Assembly: GCA_963805325.1 (NCBI GenBank)
Contig: CAWDTS010000010.1
Location: 124,001-188,000, forward strand
DNA length: 64,000 nucleotides
Source of the DNA: DASWJZ01 sp963805325
GTDB taxonomy: Bacteria > Pseudomonadota > Alphaproteobacteria > Rhizobiales > Afifellaceae
Reading direction: 5' to 3'
Shown here: positions 54,013-63,421 of the stretch, piece by piece
Layout: the number at the start of each line of letters is the position of its first letter
How positions within the stretch are numbered: the stretch's first letter is position 1
The notes under the pieces: generated by a model
What the model was told of the DNA's origin: nothing
The model's input: the letters and a program-made list of their open reading frames with translations, nothing else
Databases searched by the model: none
Made by a program: the position numbers and the translations under genes

Positions 54013-54077
54013 GACAACCTCCTCTCTGTAAGCCATGGCCACGTCATCCCGGCCATGGTCAGCCCACATGGTCGACA

Positions 54078-54102
54078 AACGTGCTCGTGCCGCCCCCGTT
54101 CC
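54078..54102 (-). promoter_or_regulatory. EcfG-type promoter for BA14K gene
   Basis: Exact GGAAC, 16 bases, CGTT on the minus strand, ending 65 bases before the start of the BA14K gene. Confidence 0.7.
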
Positions 54103-54837
54103 AATGTTTGCGCGATGAAATATTCGACGTTGACAAGTCGAACGGGACGCGATCGATCTCTCGCCTTAACCGGCTTCGAGCACTCCAAAGATCGAGACAA
54201 GGCCGATGATGGCGCAGCGCTTCTCCACTTCCTATCTGATCGAGGATCGAGAGAGAGGCCGGGCTCGTAAATCTAGACGGCCTGCACCCACGCCGCCGTT
54301 ATGAGCGTCTCCGCTAGATTTGTTGGCGACTACGGCGGCCAGCGCACGACGACCGCGGGGGCGAACGCCGTTGCTCAACCGCGTCCCTACATGGGCGATT
54401 ATGGACCGAGCAGCCTCGCGTTCCTCGGGGCTACTGGTGTTTGCCGACCTGACGCGGCGCGATGACATTGCGCGGGGTCGGCCACGCCGAAGCGGCAACA
54501 GACCCCACGTACCCGAACTGGGCCGTGGTCGGAGGACACCTCATGTCGTTCTATTTCTTCAAACGCGGGCGGCTCTGCCGAGCCCTTCCTTTTCCTAACG
54601 ACCACCGAAAGGTCGGGCGGGCCTTTTGTCCCGTTCCGCAATGAAACGCCGGCGTTTCGCCATAAGAGCTGCTCTTTTTTCGTCGCTTGTGAAAAGAACC
54701 GTTCGGCGCTTTTGGGACGAGCATAAACCGCTTTGCCCCTCAACAAGCAACCGAGCCGGGGAGGCTGATCACTTTCGGGCCGTGGGATCGGCGCCGCGGG
54801 ATGATGCGTTGACTGTTTTTCACGAGCGAGATCAGCG
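54103..54837. other. Interval without a supported gene
   Basis: About 735 bases between BA14K and the glutaredoxin fragment. Frames on both strands overlap and look random. GGATC, 17 bases, CGTT at 54785-54810 is a weak EcfG-like match in front of the glutaredoxin fragment. Confidence 0.4.
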
Positions 54838-54999
54838 ATGTCCGATGCAGCGAAGCAGGCCACTCTCTACTGTATGGTGACCGATGAGCGCATCGGTCCC
54901 TTCGGGTTGAAGTCGCTCGATCTCCTGGAGCGAGAGGGTTTTAAGGTGGACGACCATCCGCTCGGGCGTCGCGCCGAGACCGATGCGTTCATGGTGTGA
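54838..54999 (+). pseudogene. Glutaredoxin-like N-terminal fragment without the active-site Cys
   Basis: A 53-residue frame: SDAAKQATLYCMVTDERIGP, then FGLKSLDLLEREGFKVDDHPL, ends at a TGA shortly after ETDAFMV. It matches the beginning of glutaredoxins that precede DoxX/MauE-type proteins. The usual CPxG is GPFG, so the redox Cys is gone, and the second half of the fold is absent. Confidence 0.55.
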
Positions 55000-55275
55000 A
55001 TCGGCGAGGGGTCCCGACGCCGATCGGCGTCGCAACTCATTGAAACCCCACATACACATGGGGTCATACACTGGCGCCAATTCACACCGGCGGGCGCGGA
55101 GCTGAAACAGCCCCGACAGAAATAGCGGCGCGCCGAGGTCCCCGTGTGATTTCGGCGGCGCCGACAGACCAATACCGCCACTGCGGATGGACCAGCAGAC
55201 GGCACGCGAAGCTCCGCGTCGCAACGATATCTGTTGTCTTGAGCTACCGGAAGCTTCCCCGCTTTGCGGAGAGAG

Positions 55276-55300
55276 GGAACCCGGGTCCGGGAACAGCGTT
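55276..55300 (+). promoter_or_regulatory. EcfG-type promoter for the SDR/ligase pair
   Basis: Exact GGAAC, 16 bases, CGTT. It ends 40 bases before the SDR ATG. Confidence 0.72.
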
Positions 55301-55340
55301 CGGAATCTCGGCGAGGTGAAGGGAGGCTTTCGGACAGATC

Positions 55341-56213
55341 ATGGCGAGCGAGCTCACGGAAAAGCGGCCAAAACCGCCTCTGCCCAAACAGCAGCAGACT
55401 ATGCCGGGCGCGACGGAAGCAATGCATCCGAAGCCGGATCACGGCGAGGAAAGCTATCGCGGCAGCGGCAAGCTGAAGGACAGGGTGGCGGTGATCACGG
55501 GCGGCGATTCCGGCATCGGGCGAGCGGTCGCGATCGCTTATGCACGCGAGGGCGCGGATATCATCATCGTCTACTACAACGAGGACGCGGACGCGGAGGA
55601 GACCGCCACCTGGGTCCGGAAGGCAGGCCGAAAAGCGGTCCTGATGCCCGGGGACATCAAGAGCGAGGATTTCTGCAAGTCGGTGATCGCCAAGGCGCTC
55701 GACGCGTTCGGACGCATCGACATCCTCGTCAACAACGCCGCGCACCAGGCGAGCTTCGCTTCGATCGAGGACATCAGCGCAGAAGAGTGGGACGTCACCT
55801 TCCGCACCAACATCCATGCCCAGTTCTATCTGAGCAAGGCCGCCATCCCGCACATGAAGCCCGGAAGCTCGATCATCAACACAAGTTCGATCAACGCAAA
55901 GGACCCGTCGCCGAACCTTCTCGCCTACGCCACCACGAAGGGGGCGATCGCGAACTTCACGGCCGGCCTCGCGCAGCTAATCGCGGACAAGGATATCCGC
56001 GTCAACGCCGTTGCGCCCGGTCCGATCTGGACGCCGCTCATCCCCTCCACGATGCCGCCGGAGAAGGTGGAGAACTTCGGAAAGAACACGCCGCTCGGCC
56101 GGCCGGGGCAGCCGGCGGAACTCGCGGGCGCTTTCGTGCTGCTCGCGTCGCCCGAGGCGAGCTACATGACCGGTGCACTGATTCCCGTCACCGGCGGGCG
56201 CCCGATGCTTTGA
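55341..56213 (+). CDS. General-stress-type SDR oxidoreductase (YhxC/YdaD-like)
   Basis: 290 residues. An N-terminal extension rich in Pro and Lys (KPPLPKQQQTMPGATEAMHP) precedes the Rossmann fold with TGGDSGIGRAVAIAYA, LVNNAAHQ, the catalytic NTSSINAK Ser and YATTK (Tyr, Lys), and the closing ALIPVTGGRPML. This longer SDR group is common among stress-induced proteins in bacteria. An EcfG promoter precedes it. The ligase gene follows in the same direction after about 75 bases. A C-terminal duplicate lies at 43976-44220. Confidence 0.92.
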   Translation: MASELTEKRPKPPLPKQQQTMPGATEAMHPKPDHGEESYRGSGKLKDRVAVITGGDSGIGRAVAIAYAREGADIIIVYYNEDADAEETATWVRKAGRKAVLMPGDIKSEDFCKSVIAKALDAFGRIDILVNNAAHQASFASIEDISAEEWDVTFRTNIHAQFYLSKAAIPHMKPGSSIINTSSINAKDPSPNLLAYATTKGAIANFTAGLAQLIADKDIRVNAVAPGPIWTPLIPSTMPPEKVENFGKNTPLGRPGQPAELAGAFVLLASPEASYMTGALIPVTGGRPML

Positions 56214-56287
56214 GAAACGCTTCTGTCCGCCCACGCAAGCGAAGCTCCGGGGCGGAGTCGGACGTCCTGAAGCCGCCGATCGCGCCG

Positions 56288-57323
56288 ATGCTTGCGAAGC
56301 TGGTTTCGAAGCTTCCCACGGGTCGGGGCTGGGTCTTCGAGCCGAAATGGGACGGCTTCCGCGCGATCGTCTTTCGCGATCGGACCGGCGCGTTCATCCA
56401 GAGCCGTGAGGGAAAGGATCTCGGACGTTACTTCCCCGAGCTGATCGATCCGCTCGTTGCGCAGCTTCGCGTAGGCGCGGTGGTGGACGGCGAGATTGTC
56501 ATCGTGACGCCTGACGGCCTCGACTTCGAGGCGTTGCAGCTTCGCCTGCATCCCGCCACCAGCCGCATCCGGATGCTCGCCGTCGCGTCGCCGGCCTCGT
56601 TCGTTGCATTTGATGTTCTCGCTGCGGAGCGAGAGGACCTGCGCCCGCTGCCCTTCGCGGAGCGACGCAAGCGGCTGGTCTCGCTCTTCGCGCGTGCCAC
56701 GCCGCCGCTCCACCTGACGCCCGCGACGACCGATCAGGGGCAGGCGCTTGACTGGTTCGATCGCTTCGAGGGGGCCGGCTTTGACGGCGTCATGGCAAAG
56801 CCGGCGGCCGGTACCTACGAGCCGGGAAAGCGCGCGATGCTGAAGGTGAAACATCACCGCGATTGTGACTGCGTGGTGGCAGGTTTCCGCTGGCACAAGG
56901 ACAGCGGCAAGCAGGCGGTCGGCTCGCTTCTTCTCGGCCTTTATGACCACGCCGGCCGCCTGCAGCATGTCGGAGTTCTGCTCGAGCTTCCCCGCCGCCG
57001 AACGCCGGGCCTTGGTCCAGCGCCTCGTGCCCTCCCGTGTGGCACTCGCCCAGCATCCGTGGGGCACCGCGCACGATGGGGAGGATGTACGAAGGCCGGG
57101 CGGCGCCAGCCGCTGGAGCCAGGGCAAGGACCTCGCTTTCGAGCCGCTCCGGCCCGAGCTCGTCGTCGAGGTCGCCTACGACCACATGCAGGGCCGCCGC
57201 TTCAGACACACAGCGCAGTTCCGGCGCTGGCGTCCTAACAAATCGCCGGAGGACTGCACTTTCGACCAGCTTGAGGTTGTTCCGCCGCAGGAGCTGAAGG
57301 CGATTTTCCCGCGCGGCCGTTGA
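56288..57323 (+). CDS. ligC: ATP-dependent DNA ligase, LigC type (frameshifted)
   Basis: About 344 residues joined. The nucleotidyltransferase motif I is EPKWDGFRAIVF (catalytic Lys), motif III is FVAFDVLA, motif IV is GFDGVMAKP and motif V is MLKVKHHRDCDCVV. The C-terminal OB-fold follows in the next frame (AERRALVQRLVPSRVAL, LVVEVAYDHMQGRRFRHTAQF). One extra base at 56975-56979 causes the break after LQHVGV. The first in-frame ATG is 56288; a non-ATG start slightly upstream would include the conserved LKPPIAPM. It seals nicks in repair and accompanies Ku/LigD in many rhizobia. Confidence 0.83.
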
Positions 57324-57330
57324 AGCGCGC

Positions 57331-59850
57331 TCAGCCGACAGCGGCCAGCATGGCCTTGGTAATCGACTGGCGGACGTCGAAATAGCCCGGCCAGACGTCG
57401 CCTCGCTCGGCGACGCGTTTCGACATTGTCGCGACGCCGAAGATGTTCGCGGCCTTCACCGTCTTTGCTTCCTTCCAGGTGATCGGAGTCGCCACGGCCG
57501 CCCCCGCGCGGGCACGCGTCGAGTAGGGCGCGATCGAGGTCGAGCCACGCTCGTTCCGAAGATAATCGACGAAGATGCGCCCCTTGCGCTTCGCCTTCGA
57601 CATGTTGGCCACGTAGCGGTCAGGTGCGTCTTCGCCGAGCATCACCGCGAAGGCCCGACAGAAGGCTTTCACCTCCGGCCATTCCGCCCGACGCTCGAGC
57701 GGCGCGATGACGTGAAAGCCTTTCCCGCCCGAAAGCATGGCGAAGGTCTCCAGCCCGATATCCGCGAGCCGGTCGCGCACGTCGAAGGCCGCCGCCCGCA
57801 CCGCCTCGAAATCGAGACCCTCGTCCGGATCGAGGTCGAAGACGATTCGGTCCGGCTTCTCGAGGTTGTCGACGCGCGACCCCCAGACGTGGAATTCGAG
57901 CACACCCATTTGCACGCCTGCAACGATCCCCTTGAAGTTATCGACGTAGAAATATTGCCCGGAGGCACCGGTGCCCTCCTTGATTTCGACGCGCTTTAGC
58001 TCTTCTGGGAAACCGCCGCTGTCATGCTTCTGGAAGAAGCACTTCTTCGCGCGCCCCTGCGGACAGCGGACGAGGCTGAGCGGCCGGCCCTTGAGGTGCG
58101 GCAGCATGAACTCCGCGACGACCTCGTAGTAATCGAGGAGATCGGCCTTGGTTAGCCCTTGGTCGGGGAAAAGCACCTTGTCCGGACTGGTGATGCGGAC
58201 GCCGGCACGTGAGCCGCCGCCGCGTGAGCCGCCGCCGCTTTTCGTGCCAACCACCTCGCCCATGACCTTCTCGATAGGCTCCCCTCGCTCGATCTCGACA
58301 TCGCGCGCCTTCTTGTCTTCGCGCAATCCGAGAAATGCCGGGTGACGCAGGATGCCGTCGCCGGTGAACTCGGTGAACGCGATCTCCGCCACCAGTTCCG
58401 GCTCGGTCCACTTCGCCTGTCGGCGCGCGTCGCGCGGCACCTCCTCAAACGGCGAGATCTGACGGGCCAGCGATTTCAGCTTCTTGCTGAGAGAGGTGAG
58501 AAGTTCTTCGTCAAAGCCGGTTCCGACGCGCCCGACATAGCGCAGCTTACCGTCTTCGTTGGCGCCGAGGAGCAGCGAGCGGAAGCCAGTGCGCTTGTCG
58601 GACGGCGTCCAGCCCCCGATGACGAATTCCTGGCGCTTCGTGCACTTCACCTTGAGCCAGTTCTTCGTGCGCTCGCTTCGATAGGGCGCGGAGGAGACCT
58701 TCGAGACGATGCCTTCCTCCTTAGCCTCGCAAACGCGCGCAAAGACCTCCGATCCGCGCCCTTCAATGTGCGTGCTGAAGTGGATAGGGCTCGACTTCGG
58801 AAGATCGGCGAGCAGCGTCTTAAGACGCGCCTTGCGCTGGGTGAGGGGCAAGGGCCGCAGGTCTTCGCCGGCGTTTTCGAGGAGATCGAAGGCGTAGAAT
58901 TCGATGCGGCCGCCTTCCGAAAGCGCTTTCTGCAAGGCGGAGAAGCTGCTGCGCCCGTCAGCATAGGCGACAGCCTCCCCGTCGATCAGCGCGCCGTCGA
59001 GCGACATCGCCGAAAAGGCTTTCGCGACCGCGGGGAATTTGCTGGTCCAGTCCTGGCCGCTTCGCGTATAACAGCGCGACGTGGCGCCGCTCGCAGCGAC
59101 GATCAGCCGGTAGCCGTCATACTTCAGCTCGTGCACCCAGTCGTCGCCCTCCGGCGGCGCGTCGGTGAGCGTGGCGAGCTGTGGTGCGTGAAAATCCGGG
59201 AGCGGACGCTCCTTCCCCGGCTTCGCCCGCCTCGGCTTCGCCGCGCCTTTCTTGCGGTTCGAGTGCCAAACCTCCGTCCCTTCCGCGATCGCCGCCATGG
59301 TTCGGCCGGACGCCACGCTTCTTCCGTCGGTATCGATATCGTGCCCGTCGGCCTCGGAGTCGCGCTCCTTGACGAGCAGCCAGTTCTCGCGCTTCTCCTT
59401 TTTGCTCCGCGGCTTCATGCGGATGAGCGCCCAGGCGCCCTTCATCCGCTCGCCCTCCAGGCGGAAAGTGAGCTTCCCCTTCTTCAGTCCTTCATGTGGG
59501 TCCTCGATCGGCGCCCACGTGCCGCGGTCCCAGAGCATGACCGTGCCGCCGCCATACTCGCCCTTCGGGATCGTGCCTTCAAAGCCACCGTATTCGAGCG
59601 GATGGTCCTCGGTGCGGACCGCGAGCCGCTTGTCGGCAGGATTGAGGCTCGGACCTTTCGTCACCGCCCAGCTCTTCAGGACGCCGTCGAGCTCGAGGCG
59701 AAAATCGTAATGCAGCCGCGTCGCATCATGCTTCTGCACGACAAAACTTCGACCGCCGGCCCGCGCTTCTCCTCCGGCAGGCTCGGAGGTCTTCGCGAAG
59801 TCGCGGCGGCGACGATATTCCTTGAGGCTGTCTGCGTGCTTTGCCGGCAT
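57331..59850 (-). CDS. ligD: Multifunctional DNA ligase LigD
   Basis: 839 residues, intact. Domains in order are: N-terminal 3'-phosphoesterase (VVQKHDATRLHYDFRLELDG, EYGGFEGTIPKGEYGGG, around residues 35-190), ATP-dependent ligase (WVHELKYDGYRL with the catalytic Lys near residue 250, FYAFDLLE, EEGIVSKVSSAPY), and C-terminal primase-polymerase (DKVLFPDQGLTKADLLDYYE, VFDLDPDEGLDFEAV with the two catalytic Asp). A GGGSRGGGSR linker joins ligase and polymerase. It completes end joining with Ku, which is encoded three bases upstream on the same strand. It ends eight bases from the convergent LigC. Confidence 0.95.
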   Translation of the reverse strand: MPAKHADSLKEYRRRRDFAKTSEPAGGEARAGGRSFVVQKHDATRLHYDFRLELDGVLKSWAVTKGPSLNPADKRLAVRTEDHPLEYGGFEGTIPKGEYGGGTVMLWDRGTWAPIEDPHEGLKKGKLTFRLEGERMKGAWALIRMKPRSKKEKRENWLLVKERDSEADGHDIDTDGRSVASGRTMAAIAEGTEVWHSNRKKGAAKPRRAKPGKERPLPDFHAPQLATLTDAPPEGDDWVHELKYDGYRLIVAASGATSRCYTRSGQDWTSKFPAVAKAFSAMSLDGALIDGEAVAYADGRSSFSALQKALSEGGRIEFYAFDLLENAGEDLRPLPLTQRKARLKTLLADLPKSSPIHFSTHIEGRGSEVFARVCEAKEEGIVSKVSSAPYRSERTKNWLKVKCTKRQEFVIGGWTPSDKRTGFRSLLLGANEDGKLRYVGRVGTGFDEELLTSLSKKLKSLARQISPFEEVPRDARRQAKWTEPELVAEIAFTEFTGDGILRHPAFLGLREDKKARDVEIERGEPIEKVMGEVVGTKSGGGSRGGGSRAGVRITSPDKVLFPDQGLTKADLLDYYEVVAEFMLPHLKGRPLSLVRCPQGRAKKCFFQKHDSGGFPEELKRVEIKEGTGASGQYFYVDNFKGIVAGVQMGVLEFHVWGSRVDNLEKPDRIVFDLDPDEGLDFEAVRAAAFDVRDRLADIGLETFAMLSGGKGFHVIAPLERRAEWPEVKAFCRAFAVMLGEDAPDRYVANMSKAKRKGRIFVDYLRNERGSTSIAPYSTRARAGAAVATPITWKEAKTVKAANIFGVATMSKRVAERGDVWPGYFDVRQSITKAMLAAVG

Positions 59851-59853
59851 GGA

Positions 59854-60769
59854 TCAGGCTGACTTGCGGGCCTTGCTTGCCGCGCGCTTCGATTTCGTCG
59901 CCTTCTTGGCCGGCGCCTTCTTGCCTCCGCTTGAGCGGGAGCGCGATGCGCGCGACTTGCCTCCGGCCGCGGGTTTTTCGCCCGCGCCCGCAAGGCTCCG
60001 CTTCAGCGCGCCCATCAGATCGATGACGTTGTCGCCTGACGGTCGTTCGTCCTCCTCCGCTTCGACCCTCGCCCCCTTGCCCTTGAGCCGCTCGTCGATC
60101 AGCGCCCGCAGCGCTTCGCGATAGTGGTTCTTGAAGCCCGTGGCGTCAAAAGGCGCCGTCTTCTTCTTGATGAGCTCTTCGGCGACAGAGAGGAGATCAG
60201 CTTCGGCCTTCTCGCGGCCGACTTCGGTGAAGAAGGAATCGGCCTTCCTGATCTCCTCCGCATAGTGGAGCGTCTCGAGCAGCATTCCGGACCCGCAGGG
60301 CTTCAGCGCCGCGAGATATTCGTTGCCGCGCATGGCGAGCTGCCCGAGCCCGACCATCTGCGTCTTGCGCAACGCGTCGCGGACGACGCGGAACGCCTCC
60401 TCCGGGATCTCGTCCTGCGGCACCACGAAATAGGGCTTGTCGAAGTAGATCGGCTCGATTTCACAGGCACCGACGAACTGCGTCAGATCGAAGGTCTTTC
60501 GCGTTTCGAGTTTCACCGCCTCGATGTCCTCCTCCTCAAGGAGCACGTACTTCCCCTTCTCGGTACTCAAATCCCTTCAGGATCTCGTCGGTATCGACCG
60601 GGCCGATCCCGGAGACGACCTTCTCGTAGTGCACCGGCTTGCCCGACGGCCCGTGGATCTGGCGGAAGGCGATCCTCCGCGCGCTCTGCGTCGCGGAGAA
60701 GATCTCCACGGGAATCGAAACGAGGGAAAGACGAATCTGCCCCTTCCAAATCGGGCGAGCAGTGGGCAT
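59854..60769 (-). CDS. ku: Ku DNA-end-binding protein (frameshifted)
   Basis: About 304 residues joined. It starts at ATG 60769 with PIWKGQIRLSLVSIPVEIFS and RIAFRQIHGPSGKPVHYEKV, the Ku bridge region. After the shift at about 60562-60566 (one extra base) it continues GKYVLLEEEDIEAVKLETRK, FVGACEIEPIYFDKPYFV and LGQLAMRGNEYLAALKP. It ends in a Lys/Ala/Ser-rich tail (KKAPAKKATKSKRAASKARK) that is common in rhizobial Ku. It binds broken DNA ends and recruits LigD, whose gene follows directly. An exact EcfG promoter lies 29 bases upstream. Confidence 0.9.
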
Positions 60770-60798
60770 TCTTTCGCTCCAAGACGTTGCTCCCAGAA

Positions 60799-60823
60799 AA
60801 CGAAGCCGGCGAAGACGGGTTCC
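60799..60823 (-). promoter_or_regulatory. EcfG-type promoter for ku-ligD
   Basis: Exact GGAAC, 16 bases, CGTT on the minus strand, 29 bases before the Ku ATG. Confidence 0.72.
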
Positions 60824-61224
60824 TACTCCGAGGTTCGAGCCTCTCCGTTTGACGAACTCCACCATCAACGGTTAGCTTCCATGAGCATCTGCAAACACGC
60901 TGAGCCCTCTGCGTTATGGTGGTGATTTTGCACCTCCCAAGGATGAAATACTTATCTTCCGGAAACGATCAGCCAGGCCAGCGATCACCGTACGCGCTTG
61001 TGAGATTCCCCGGAGTCAGACCTCGACCAGGATTGCGCAATTCTCGTCTTGCGCAGCATCGCAGTGCGAAATCGGTCCCCTTTTGCTCCGTCAGTAGCGG
61101 CCACCCGGACCGGCCCGACGGAAATGGTCAATATGGCCGCTTCTGGCGGATTTTGTTCAAAAAGTCGGCGGTTGAGGCGGTTGAAGTTCGCTGATTCAGT
61201 CCTGCAGGAGCAGGAGGTGAGTCG
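60824..61224. other. Interval between the ku promoter and the IS1182 fragment
   Basis: About 400 bases with no supported gene. GCAGGAGG just before 61225 is the transposase ribosome site. The left end of the insertion sequence must lie here, but I could not define its terminal repeat. Confidence 0.4.
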
Positions 61225-61939
61225 ATGATGGGACCGCGGCAAGTCGAACAGGGTGCGCTGTTCTACGAGTTCTCGCTTGATGCGCACGTGCCGGGAGATC
61301 ATCTCCTGAGGTCGATCGACCGCTTCGTCGATCTATCAGCGGTGCGGCCGGAGCTGACGCCGTTCTACAGTTCCATGGGGCGTTCCGTCGGTCGACCCCG
61401 AGCTGATGATCCGGATGCTGATTGTCGGCTGCTGCTTCGGCATCCGCTCCGAGCGTCGGCTCTGCGAGGAGGTGCATCTGAACCTCGCCTATCGCTGGTT
61501 CTGCCGACTTAGCCTCGACGGCGACGTGCCGGACCATTCGACCTTCTCCAAGAACCGGCATGGCCGCTTCCGCGACAGCGACTTGCTGCGGAAGGTGTTC
61601 GAGACGGTCGTGCGGCGCTGCATGGATGAGGGCCTTGTCGGTGGCGAAGGCTTCGCCGTCGATGCCAGCCTGATCAAAGCCGATGCCAACAAGCAGCGCT
61701 CCGCCGAAGCCTCGGAAGAGGTCGACTGGGAAGCGATGGCGCTCACGCGCCGATCGGTCCGAGAGTATCTCGATACGCTTGATGAGGCAGCCTGGGGCGC
61801 GGCCAGCCAGACCAGGCCGAAGTTCATCTCCCGATCGGACCCGGCGGCGCAATGGACAGACGACGCCCTCAAGGGACATGCGTTCTTTGCCTACGCCACG
61901 AACTACCTGATCGATCTCGACCACGCCTTGGAGGCGTAG
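61225..61939 (+). mobile_element. IS1182-family transposase, frameshifted and 3'-truncated
   Basis: N-terminal QGALFYEFSLDAHVPGDHLL and ELTPFYSSMGR, then after one extra T at 61383-61384 the frame continues PELMIRMLIVGCCFGIRSER, VPDHSTFSKNRHGRF and GEGFAVDASLIKADANKQ (DDE acidic residue). It ends after FAYATNYLIDLDHA, where sequence of a ligase gene on the other strand begins. It lacks the C-terminal half of the catalytic domain and is inactive. Confidence 0.83.
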
Positions 61940-62231
61940 CTGCAGCGCTTCAAAATCCAACCCCTCGGGCCGGACGATGACGATCTCACCGTCGAGCACG
62001 GCACGCGCGGCCAGTTGCGCCGCGAGAGGAGGGATCAGCCGGAAAATACCGGCCGAGGTCCTTCCCCTCCCGGCTCTGCACAAAAATGTTCGGCCCGTCC
62101 TTGAAGACGAGGGCGCGGAACCCGTCCCACTTTGGTTCGAAAACCCAATCGCCCGCCTTCGGCAGGCGGGACGCCGCCTTTGCCAGCATCGGCGCAATTG
62201 GCGGCTTTGGCGGCGGGTTCAGGTTGTTCAC
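61940..62231 (-). pseudogene. N-terminal fragment of a second LigC-type ligase
   Basis: Begins NPPPKPPIAPMLAKAASRLP and WVFEPKWDGFRALVFKDG, with the catalytic Lys, then SREGKDLGRYF, and after a frame change LDGEIVIVRPEGLDFEALQ. It stops at the junction with the IS1182 fragment. The remaining two thirds of the ligase are absent. It resembles, but is not identical to, the ligase at 56288. Confidence 0.82.
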
Positions 62232-62266
62232 TGCTCCAGACCGTCAGTAAAAAAATGTCGGCGACT

Positions 62267-63340
62267 TCAAAAACCCCGCAAACGCGTCTTCAGGAGCGCC
62301 AGCACCGCGGCCTCTTCCGGTTCAAGCCATTTCGACCCGCCCCGTCCATGGCGTCGAACCCGCTTTTGTATCTCGGTCGGCAGGCAGCCTTCGAGGTAAC
62401 AGTCGAAGAGGACAGGGTGCACATAGCACTTTCGGCATACCGTCGGCGTATTGCCCAAGCGGTCAGCAACATTCTTGATCGCTGCGCTCAGCTTTCGAGT
62501 TGCCTCGGACCGGCTGCTGAACGGCTCGTGTTGAGAGAGTTCGGTTGCCGCGAGAACCGTCCCCGCCCAGGTTCGGAAATCTTTGGCTGTGATGTCCTCA
62601 CCGCTTATTTTCCGCAGGTACGCGTTCACGTCCGATGACGTGACAGGTCTTCGTTCGCCGGCATCATCGAAATACTGGAAGAGGTGTTGGCCGGGAATGT
62701 CCTGACAATCCTTGACCGCACGGGTAATCCTGCGGTCGCGGAGCTTCAGACGCCACGATTTTCCACTCTTACCGGTGAATTGAAATTCGAGAGCCGTGCC
62801 ATTGATGACGGCATGGCGATCGCGAAGGGTAGTCAGACCGTAACTCTTATTTTGTGCTGCGTAGTCCGCGTTTCCCACGCGAATGAGCGTCGTATCCAGG
62901 AGCTGAACAACCGTCGCCAGCACCTTCTGGCGGTCCGTTTCGCGCCTTCGCATATGCTTGGCGACGTGCTCACGGATCGACGGAAGCACTTTCGCAAAAT
63001 CGAGGATGTGATCGAACTTATGCCCATCGCGGATTACGCGCCAATTCGGGTGATAAATGTATTGCTTTCTGCCCCTGCTATCGCGGCCCGTCGCCTGGAT
63101 ATGCCCGTGGGAGTCCTTGCATATCCAGACGTCCTTCCAGGCCGGCGGCACAACAAGTGAGCGGATGCGGGAAAGAACCCTGGGGTCACGAAGCACCTTC
63201 CCGTGCTCATCGGTATAGGAGAAGCGGTTCGCCTTTCCGCGACGCCGAAAACCGGGTTCCGTGTCGGAAACGTAGGTGAGTCCCGCGCTGTCGGCGGCGC
63301 GCACGGCCGAGTCCGATAGAGATACCGGATCATTTGCCAT
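62267..63340 (-). CDS. Eukaryotic-type DNA topoisomerase IB
   Basis: 357 residues. The N-terminal clamp has RIRSLVVPPAWKDVWI and KQYIYHPNWR. The catalytic domain shows NKSYGLTTLRDRH (Arg), FTGKSGKSW (Lys), DFRTWAGTVLA and the C-terminal nucleophile Tyr in RKCYVHP. These are the residues of poxvirus/bacterial type IB topoisomerases. It relaxes supercoils by forming a 3'-phosphotyrosine. An exact EcfG promoter precedes it, placing it in the stress regulon. Complete. Confidence 0.93.
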   Translation of the reverse strand: MANDPVSLSDSAVRAADSAGLTYVSDTEPGFRRRGKANRFSYTDEHGKVLRDPRVLSRIRSLVVPPAWKDVWICKDSHGHIQATGRDSRGRKQYIYHPNWRVIRDGHKFDHILDFAKVLPSIREHVAKHMRRRETDRQKVLATVVQLLDTTLIRVGNADYAAQNKSYGLTTLRDRHAVINGTALEFQFTGKSGKSWRLKLRDRRITRAVKDCQDIPGQHLFQYFDDAGERRPVTSSDVNAYLRKISGEDITAKDFRTWAGTVLAATELSQHEPFSSRSEATRKLSAAIKNVADRLGNTPTVCRKCYVHPVLFDCYLEGCLPTEIQKRVRRHGRGGSKWLEPEEAAVLALLKTRLRGF

Positions 63341-63376
63341 GCTTGATGCCGCGCCGTGGTGAAGCCGCCTCGCTCG

Positions 63377-63401
63377 AACGGTTAGAGATCGCTTGAGTTC
63401 C
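63377..63401 (-). promoter_or_regulatory. EcfG-type promoter for topoisomerase IB
   Basis: Exact GGAAC, 16 bases, CGTT on the minus strand, 36 bases before the topoisomerase start. Confidence 0.72.
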
Positions 63402-63421
63402 GTCGGTGGGTTTCAGCGAAG

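Noticed and set aside
54867..55853. Long minus-strand frame of 328 codons over the SDR start
   Set aside because: It is antisense to the well-supported SDR coding sequence and shows only Asp/Val/Arg-rich mirror composition with no motif.
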